Source: Bacteroidota bacterium | GTDB taxonomy: Bacteria; Bacteroidota; Bacteroidia; Cytophagales; Cyclobacteriaceae | DNA: 12,068 bases | Direction: 5' to 3' | Assembly (NCBI GenBank): GCA_023412765.1 | Contig: JAEZBX010000098.1 | Location: 1 to 12,068 of the forward strand | In this document: positions 6,975-12,068 of the stretch, one piece after another | Numbering within the stretch: the first letter of the stretch is position 1 | Layout: the number at the start of each line of letters is the position of its first letter | Notes under the pieces: model-generated | The model's input: the letters and a program-made list of their open reading frames with translations, nothing else | Told to the model about the DNA's origin: nothing | The model's database searches: none | Position numbers and translations under genes: made by a program

Positions 6975-7652
6975 ATGCCAATATGCTCAACAATAAAATT
7001 TTATCTGCTCGCATTCGCTACACTGTTATCGATCAGCGCTTTTGCCCAACGTAAAACTCACGGAATTGTAGTAGATTCTTTAACCCTTGTTCCGCTTCAG
7101 GGTGTTCACGTTAAGGTGAATGGTTCGGGTAGAGGTACCGTTACGGATGCCAAAGGAGAATTTTATATCGCGGCAGAACGGGTAGATACACTCACTTTAT
7201 CACGCATCGGATATGTTGATCTAACCATACCGTTGTTTTTTGAGGAAGAAGATATTTTGATTCGCATGAAAGAAAGGGTTCGCATATTGAAAGAAATCAC
7301 GATTTCCGGGACAAGACTGAGTGAGGGAGAAATAATTAGGACCCCACGGGAAGCACCTCGAAAAATGTCGACTGCCGATGCCTTTTCATCACCTTGGGAA
7401 TATTTCACACGCGGCCAACGAGATAAGCGAAAGGCAACGAAGTTAATTAATGAGAACAATCGCATCAGAACGTATGTAGAAGTAATCCACGATCAGTTGT
7501 TGCGCGAAGAGATCATGGAAGAGAATGAATTGTCGGAGGCTGAATATTACAACATCCTGGCAGCGTTTAATAGCCAAAGCCAGGATGTTTTATACTCTAC
7601 TGATCGGGTAGAAATTATGGATTCACTTAAGTCTTTCTTTCGTCGGTATTGA
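6975..7652 (+). CDS. Exported CarboxypepD_reg-like domain protein
   Basis: A 225-residue protein with a Sec signal peptide (hydrophobic 8-22, probable cut after SAFA at residue 24). Residues 28-100 form one carboxypeptidase-regulatory-like beta sandwich: HGIVVDSLTLVPLQGVHVKV, then GTVTDAKGEFYI, then DTLTLSRIGYVDLTI. This domain usually sits at the N-terminus of SusC/TonB-dependent receptors, but here no plug or barrel follows. The rest (about 105-225) is charged and probably helical, and I do not recognise it. The protein is presumably periplasmic or attached to the outer membrane through other proteins; no catalytic residues are seen. It starts 39 bp after rlmN on the same strand and may be co-transcribed. 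That gap contains only the small palindrome GCGACACGTCGC (6938-6949). Confidence 0.82.
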   Translation: MPICSTIKFYLLAFATLLSISAFAQRKTHGIVVDSLTLVPLQGVHVKVNGSGRGTVTDAKGEFYIAAERVDTLTLSRIGYVDLTIPLFFEEEDILIRMKERVRILKEITISGTRLSEGEIIRTPREAPRKMSTADAFSSPWEYFTRGQRDKRKATKLINENNRIRTYVEVIHDQLLREEIMEENELSEAEYYNILAAFNSQSQDVLYSTDRVEIMDSLKSFFRRY

Positions 7653-7657
7653 CATTC

Positions 7658-7708
7658 CGAAAGTTGAAAACTCCTCTGGAGGACGTTCTCGCCTCCAAGA
7701 AACTTTCG
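7658..7708. terminator. Nested hairpin between convergent genes (probable bidirectional terminator)
   Basis: CGAAAGTT (7658-7665) pairs perfectly with AACTTTCG (7701-7708). Inside, TGGAGG (7677-7682) pairs with CCTCCA (7692-7697), enclosing a short loop. The structure lies wholly between the stops of the convergent genes ending at 7652 and 7714 and would fold on either strand. There is no long T-run on either side, so termination by the usual intrinsic mechanism is not certain. Confidence 0.5.
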
Positions 7709-7713
7709 CAATG

Positions 7714-8181
7714 TTAGTTCTTCCTGGCAACACAAGCGTGTTCCAAAAGTTCGTCATCACCCGTATCAATGGTGTAATCAAAAGTAATTTGATCGCCGCT
7801 CACGTTTCCGTTCCCGCTGATAATAATGGTCATCGACTTGCCCTTAAATGTTTGGGCTGGAACGGTGAATGCATTTCCTTTCACCATTGCCTTCACGGGC
7901 ACATACATAATATCACCGAAATTAGAAATCTCAACGCCGCCGTCCTTTGCATCGCTAATGGTTATGGAGTAGGTATCCACATCACCATTTTCAAAAGTAT
8001 CCGTGACAGAATATGTGCCTACTACCTTTGCTATGTCGGCACTGAAGTCTTCATCGTCATCTTTGTTGCAACCGGTTAATGTAACAAGGGCAAAGAGGAT
8101 CGGCATAAGGTACGTTCTAAGAAGGATATTTGCTGAGGGGGAGATAAGTACGTTATTGATAGCGGGAATAATTATTTTCAT
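7714..8181 (-). CDS. Surface-type lipoprotein, paralogue of the next gene
   Basis: A 155-residue lipoprotein. A long N-terminal region leads to MPILFALVTLTGC, with the lipid-bearing Cys38. The residues after it, NKDDDE, fit the acidic lipoprotein export signal described in Bacteroidota, which sends lipoproteins to the outer face of the outer membrane. The mature domain (about 55-155) begins VGTYSVTD, then GDVDTYSITISDAKDG, ISNFGDI and VPVKAMVKG, and ends with a lone Cys in EHACVARKN. It is probably an all-beta, lipocalin-sized barrel; I know no function for it. It shares about half of the first 60 aligned domain residues with the protein encoded just upstream. The ATG at 8181 has an A-rich leader; a shorter product could start at the ATG at 8106 (M26), which gives a more usual signal-peptide length. 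Confidence 0.8.
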   Translation of the reverse strand: MKIIIPAINNVLISPSANILLRTYLMPILFALVTLTGCNKDDDEDFSADIAKVVGTYSVTDTFENGDVDTYSITISDAKDGGVEISNFGDIMYVPVKAMVKGNAFTVPAQTFKGKSMTIIISGNGNVSGDQITFDYTIDTGDDELLEHACVARKN

Positions 8182-8297
8182 TGTATGTCTTTTTTATCAA
8201 TTGGTGAATCTTATTGAAAAAGGGTATGAATGGTTATCCGCCAGCCGCTTCTGTCACTTGCTTTCCCCTGACCGGCGAATAACACTCACCTCTCGAA

Positions 8298-8747
8298 CTA
8301 TTGCTTTTTGTTGGCAGTGCAATTTCCTATGTAGTCCAGGTAGCCTTCGGTTACATAGTTAAACTTCAGGACATTTCCGGTGAGCATTCCCGAACCGGAT
8401 ACCTTAATTGTATTGCCGCTGCTTGGATTTGTGAAGGATTGCGACTTGATGGTAATCTTTGTCCCATCCACGTGAGCCTTAACCGGCACATTGAATATAT
8501 CGGCAAAGTTTGACAGGTTAAGTGTACCATCATTGGCACTGGAAATCGTAATGTCATATTCATACACATCGCCATCGTCGCTTACATCTTCGACAGCATA
8601 GGTTCCTATAAATTGTGCGCGGGTGTCAGGTTTAGCTTCATCATCGTCAGAACAGCTGAAGAGCATGCAGATACCTGCAAGCAATACGAGCATCATTACT
8701 TTAGGAAATCTCATTCTGTTTGAAGGGGCTTCAGTTTGCGTTTTCAT
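8298..8747 (-). CDS. Surface-type lipoprotein, paralogue of the preceding entry
   Basis: I chose the ATG at 8747 (149 residues). It follows an A-rich stretch typical of Bacteroidota starts, whereas the frame can only be extended to a TTG at 8843 with a Cys- and His-bearing stretch that does not resemble a signal peptide. MRFPKVMMLVLLAGICMLFSC gives the lipid-bearing Cys32, and SDDDE after it fits the surface-export signal. A start at 8714 (MRFPK) is also possible. The mature domain begins FIGTYAVED, then GDVYEYDITISSANDG, LSNFADI and VPVKAHVDG, and ends GNCTANKKQ, with the single late Cys shared by its paralogue. It is 116 bp upstream of that paralogue on the same strand; the pair looks like a tandem duplication. 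Function unknown. The hybrid regulator gene lies immediately upstream. Confidence 0.8.
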   Translation of the reverse strand: MKTQTEAPSNRMRFPKVMMLVLLAGICMLFSCSDDDEAKPDTRAQFIGTYAVEDVSDDGDVYEYDITISSANDGTLNLSNFADIFNVPVKAHVDGTKITIKSQSFTNPSSGNTIKVSGSGMLTGNVLKFNYVTEGYLDYIGNCTANKKQ

Positions 8748-8835
8748 TTTTACTTTTTTGTTTTTGAGGTTAAATTTTTGTTTGTGTCTTAGCACGCAAA
8801 AGCAATTTCCGGGATGCAAAATCCTTTGATACAAT

Positions 8836-8864
8836 TGGGACAAGGATTAACACGGATGGGACAA
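8836..8864. promoter_or_regulatory. Direct repeat TGGGACAA spaced 21 bp, upstream of the lipoprotein genes
   Basis: TGGGACAA occurs at 8836-8843 and again at 8857-8864, a start-to-start distance of 21 bp, or two helical turns. AraC-type regulators commonly bind such in-phase direct repeats, and the hybrid regulator gene next door ends in an AraC domain. The site is about 90-115 bp before the 8747 start. No clear -7/-33 boxes were found next to it, so this is only a candidate operator. The 242-bp gap 8748-8989 otherwise holds a T-rich leader and the purine-rich array. Confidence 0.3.
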
Positions 8865-8925
8865 ACGGCCTGGAAGGGGCCAAAAATGAAGAAAATTTGA
8901 AGGGACATCCCCTGTGGAGGTAGCG

Positions 8926-8981
8926 AGGAATAGGGAATAGGAATAAGGAATAGGGGGAGGTATAGGGTATAAGGTATAAGG
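8926..8981. repeat. Purine-rich heptamer-like array (AGGAATA/AGGTATA)
   Basis: Units in order: AGGAATA, GGGAATA, GGAATA, AGGAATA, a GGGGG interruption, AGGTATA, GGGTATA, AGGTATA, then AGGGG. The top strand is almost free of C and carries many closely spaced runs of two to five G, so a G-quadruplex is conceivable. It ends within 9 bases of the stop of the hybrid regulator gene and therefore forms that gene's 3' untranslated region. The complement is C/T-rich in the transcript direction. Confidence 0.75.
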
Positions 8982-8989
8982 GGTGTATA

Positions 8990-11900
8990 CTACCCTTTAT
9001 ACTCGTTGGGGACGACTCCGAAGAGTTCTTTGAAACATTTAGAAAAGTAAGACAGGTTGTTGAACCCTACTTTGTATGCGATCTCGCTAACAGTAGCTGA
9101 GTTTGCGGCAAGTAATTGTGCCGCGCGCTGCAACCTGAAGTTCCTGATAAATTCGTTAACGGACTGATCTGTGAGGGCCTTAATTTTCCGGAGAAGATTT
9201 TTGCGGCTCATACCCATTTCTTCTGCGAACCTTTCTACCGAGAATTGGTCGTCCGACAAATGGCTTTCCATTATTTCCATTGCCTGGGTTAAAAACCGCT
9301 CGTCCACCGATGTAACTGAAATATTTTTAGGTTGCACCGTAACCTCGCGACTAAAGCTTTTCCTGAGTTGCTCGCGCTGTTCCAACAGGTTCTTCACCCT
9401 GACTTTCAGCTCCATTGTGTTAAATGGCTTTGTGATGTATTCGTCAGCACCAAGTTCCAGGCCTTCCAGCTTGCTCTCAATTGTACTTCGGGCGGTTAGA
9501 AGCACAAACGGAATATGGCTTGTCCGCTCATCCTTGCGTATTTCAGTGCAAAAAGCGAAACCATCCATCACTGGCATCATCATGTCGCTGATGATCAGGT
9601 CGGGGACTAGTTCAAACGCTTTTTCAAGTCCTTCCTTACCATTTTCGGCCAATTCCAGGCGATATTCATCTTCAAGGATCTCGGCCAAATATGCCCGCAG
9701 GTCGGTGTTATCTTCTACAACAAGAACCAGTGGACGATCCGTTAAATCGTTATCTGACTCAGGCAGAACGTCAATAGGGTTTGTTTCAGGCTTCAGTGGA
9801 ACATCAGGAAGATAGCCCAGGTTTGGTTCTGCGATTGCCAAATTTGCCTCTAATGGTAGTTGTATTTTGAACGAAGTGCCTTCCCCCAAGGCACTCTTCA
9901 CCGTTATCGTGCCACCCATCAACTGTACCAACTCTTTTACAAGAGACAAGCCGATTCCGCTTCCTTCAAATTCTCTCGAACTGGAACTGTCGACCTGGTA
10001 GAACCTGTCAAATATTTTGCCGATGTCCGACTCAGGTATTCCCGGACCGGTATCAGTAACTGATATAGAAGTGAAGGACTCGCCTTCGCTGGGCAAATCA
10101 ACTGCAAATGATATCTCCCCTCCTTCCGGCGTAAACTTAAAAGCGTTCGATAGCAAATTGTAAAGTACGGTCTCAACCTTCTCAATGTCGAGAGAAGTCA
10201 AAAAGGATCCTGCTGGAATCTGAACATTGAAGCGAATGTTTCTAGCCTCAGCCATTGATTCGAAAGTAGAAACCACCACACGAAGGAAATACAGCAAGTC
10301 AGCTTGGGTGATATCCAGTCTCATTCCACCTGACTCAAGTTTGGCCAGATCTAAAAGTTGGTTAATAAGCTGGTGAAGACGTGTGGCGTTCCGATGCATT
10401 CTTTCCAGCTGCGTGAAGTTAAGTTTACCTGCCTCCTTTTCCCCGATGACTTTCTCAAGAGGTCCGAGTATGAGAGAAAGCGGTGTCCGAAATTCGTGCG
10501 AAATATTCACAAAGAAGTTGGACTTCATTTTGTCAAGTTCCTTTAACTGCTCAGCGTTCAGTCTCAATTCTTCTGATTGTTCCTCGAGCCGCGTATTTTG
10601 TTGCCTGATTTCTTTAGTCTGAAATTCGATTTCAGCCTGCAACGCTTTCTTTTCCTCCAGCACGGCACGCAATCGCCATCGAACGAATGTCCAGATGAGC
10701 CCACCAATAATCGCGAGATAGAACAGGTATGCGTACCAAGTGCGGTACCACGGTGGCGCTACTGTAAATGTGAATTTGTCTGTGCTACCTTCCTGTTGTG
10801 CATAATTTCTTGACCTTACCAGGAACGTGTATGTCCCTTCCCATAAACGCGCATATTCCTTAACGTTCTCGGCTGTCCAATCTGACCATGCTTCATCGTA
10901 TCCTTCAAGCTTGTATTGAAATTGGTTTCTTTCTTCAGAGGCATAATTTGTGGATGTAAACTCAAAGCGGAATGAGTTCGATTGATAAGGAAAAGTAACA
11001 TCAGGAGCCGCATCTTTAATGCCTTCAAAAAAAATGGAATCGCCAAGAACAATTATTTTGTTGATATAGGTATGAAAGATGGAATCCGGTGCCTTTGCAT
11101 TATTCATCTCAAAACGCACAATGCCGTCGGCACCTCCTAGCCAAAGCGTATTACCTTCATTGTAAAAATGGATGTGTACGTGATCAGAAATCCTGGAAAT
11201 GTTGAATCGTCTTGTTTTTAAAGAGTTTCCATTGATGGGTTCAAGTAGAATAATTTCCTGTCGTTTTTCATCATCCGGCATCGTACGGAAGAAAAATCTT
11301 CCAGATTCGTCATCATCACTGACAACAAAAATATTTTTATCACTAAGACCGAGATTACTAACGAAATTTGGTTTCTCCTCAAATCGCGAGGCTTCATAAT
11401 CAAATGCGAAAGTTCTTTGATTGGAGCCAACTTGAAATACCTCTTGATTATTAACGAAATTCACTGTGACAGATCCATCCAACAGTCCATCATTAACTCC
11501 AAAAAATTTAACGGTTGGCGCATTGTAGTCCGGGATTCCATTTTGTTTGGGAAATGAAAGAAGCCCGGCACCTTGCGAATAGCTTGACATCCATATCTTA
11601 CCGCTTTGATTTTCCTGGAAATCCACGACATCGATCCTAATATCTTTCACTTCTCCCATGGGGTGCCATCGTCCCTTCTCCAACTTGAAAGATTTTAGAA
11701 GATCTCCAAATCCGACAATTATACGTGTGCTATCGTCCTTGTAGCGGTGAATTGGATAGGATGCTTCATTATCAATTAGAATCACTTTCTCACCAATCAT
11801 TTCGAACAAGCCATCGCTTGACGTTATCAGCATTCGGTCGTCGACTGTCATAACTCTAAAGCATGACCGATGGATTGCACTTACTTTTTGAAATAACGCA

Positions 11901-12068
11901 GGAAAAGCTGGGAAGGATCCCGGCTTTAGCGAGTACAACCCCGAATTAGTAGCAACGTAAAGCTTACCATTGTATCTGCAGAGACTGTTTACAGCACCTT
12001 CAAGTCCATTTTTGATGCTATATGAACTGATACCATTGCTGACTTCGAATTTACTGATACCGTTGTCG
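8990..12068 (-). CDS. Hybrid two-component system sensor kinase/response regulator (HTCS), N-terminus outside window
   Basis: The frame stays open to the window edge; the TTG at 11938 is internal, and at least 43 more residues precede it (NGLEGAVNSL, GKLYVATNSGLYSL: a Reg_prop propeller blade). Numbering from 11938: more propeller blades to about 290, a Y_Y_Y domain (320-394), one membrane helix (400-420), coiled coil (425-470), HisKA with H481 in SHEFRTPL, HATPase with N598, DTGPGIP (629-635) and GSGIGLSL (659-666), a receiver with D785 in ISDMMMP, T815 and K837, then an AraC-type HTH (884-981) ending GVVPNEYKG. All phosphorelay residues are present, so it should be active. Such proteins sense periplasmic ligands, often oligosaccharides, and switch on polysaccharide-use genes. 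Its targets are unknown: no susC/susD is nearby, and the closest downstream genes are the two lipoproteins. Confidence 0.95.
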   Translation of the reverse strand, partial: DNGISKFEVSNGISSYSIKNGLEGAVNSLCRYNGKLYVATNSGLYSLKPGSFPAFPALFQKVSAIHRSCFRVMTVDDRMLITSSDGLFEMIGEKVILIDNEASYPIHRYKDDSTRIIVGFGDLLKSFKLEKGRWHPMGEVKDIRIDVVDFQENQSGKIWMSSYSQGAGLLSFPKQNGIPDYNAPTVKFFGVNDGLLDGSVTVNFVNNQEVFQVGSNQRTFAFDYEASRFEEKPNFVSNLGLSDKNIFVVSDDDESGRFFFRTMPDDEKRQEIILLEPINGNSLKTRRFNISRISDHVHIHFYNEGNTLWLGGADGIVRFEMNNAKAPDSIFHTYINKIIVLGDSIFFEGIKDAAPDVTFPYQSNSFRFEFTSTNYASEERNQFQYKLEGYDEAWSDWTAENVKEYARLWEGTYTFLVRSRNYAQQEGSTDKFTFTVAPPWYRTWYAYLFYLAIIGGLIWTFVRWRLRAVLEEKKALQAEIEFQTKEIRQQNTRLEEQSEELRLNAEQLKELDKMKSNFFVNISHEFRTPLSLILGPLEKVIGEKEAGKLNFTQLERMHRNATRLHQLINQLLDLAKLESGGMRLDITQADLLYFLRVVVSTFESMAEARNIRFNVQIPAGSFLTSLDIEKVETVLYNLLSNAFKFTPEGGEISFAVDLPSEGESFTSISVTDTGPGIPESDIGKIFDRFYQVDSSSSREFEGSGIGLSLVKELVQLMGGTITVKSALGEGTSFKIQLPLEANLAIAEPNLGYLPDVPLKPETNPIDVLPESDNDLTDRPLVLVVEDNTDLRAYLAEILEDEYRLELAENGKEGLEKAFELVPDLIISDMMMPVMDGFAFCTEIRKDERTSHIPFVLLTARSTIESKLEGLELGADEYITKPFNTMELKVRVKNLLEQREQLRKSFSREVTVQPKNISVTSVDERFLTQAMEIMESHLSDDQFSVERFAEEMGMSRKNLLRKIKALTDQSVNEFIRNFRLQRAAQLLAANSATVSEIAYKVGFNNLSYFSKCFKELFGVVPNEYKG

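Noticed and set aside
7711..8079. Plus-strand reading frame opposite the lipoprotein gene
   Set aside because: It lies antisense to a gene with a clear lipobox and a paralogue, and shows no domain or signal of its own.
8239..8277. Hairpin (cgccagcc / gaccggcg) between the two lipoprotein genes
   Set aside because: The 8-bp stem needs two G-U pairs and has a loop of 23 nt with no T-run; too weak to call a terminator.
8298..8843. Longer lipoprotein start at the TTG at 8843
   Set aside because: It would place 32 extra residues with Cys and His before a normal lipoprotein signal peptide; the ATG at 8747 follows an A-rich leader and fits better.
9171..9815. 214-codon plus-strand reading frame opposite the hybrid regulator
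   Set aside because: Serine/arginine-rich shadow of the receiver and HTH coding region; the minus-strand frame carries all conserved motifs.
939..12068. Polysaccharide utilization locus built from GH43 and the hybrid regulator
   Set aside because: The two genes are about 7 kb apart with unrelated housekeeping and metabolic genes between, and no susC/susD pair or second glycosidase is present.

Overview
The window looks like chromosomal DNA of a free-living Bacteroidota bacterium, most likely of the Cytophagales type. The grounds are a hybrid two-component regulator (propeller, Y_Y_Y, kinase, receiver and AraC domains in one chain), lipoproteins with acidic residues after the lipid-bearing cysteine, TAnnTTTG promoter boxes, A-rich leaders in place of Shine-Dalgarno sites, and a stand-alone CarboxypepD_reg-like protein. 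No rRNA, tRNA, transposase, phage or CRISPR gene was seen. The genus is not resolved.

Layout. 1-446 (+): C-terminal end of a TolB-like beta-propeller protein. 447-938: a repeat-rich gap holding a heptamer array, a small hairpin insertion and a 195-bp higher-order tandem repeat. 939-2057 (-): GH43 glycosidase lipoprotein. 2196-2942 (+): short-chain dehydrogenase. 2961-3002: a second heptamer array. 3001-5173 (-): a two-gene operon of a DUF1611/DgcN-like protein followed by an enolase-superfamily epimerase. 5385-5813 (+): small exported lipocalin-like protein. 5886-6935 (+): RlmN. 6975-7652 (+): exported CarboxypepD_reg-like protein. 7658-7708: a nested hairpin between convergent genes. 7714-8747 (-): two paralogous surface-type lipoproteins. 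8926-8981: a third heptamer-like array. 8990 to the window end (-): a hybrid sensor kinase/response regulator whose N-terminus lies outside the window.

The genes do not form one pathway. The clearest functional unit is the DUF1611-epimerase pair, which fits D-glutamate (or D-Glu-containing peptide) conversion to the L form. GH43 and the hybrid regulator are both typical of polysaccharide use, but they lie about 7 kb apart with no susC/susD between them, so no polysaccharide utilization locus can be claimed. The two lipoproteins lie directly downstream of the hybrid regulator gene on the same strand, and a 21-bp-spaced direct repeat precedes them; they are the nearest candidate targets, by inference only.

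The least ordinary feature is the non-coding DNA. Three separate arrays with 7-bp periods and one 63/195-bp hierarchical array sit in intergenic gaps, mostly where gene 3' ends face each other.
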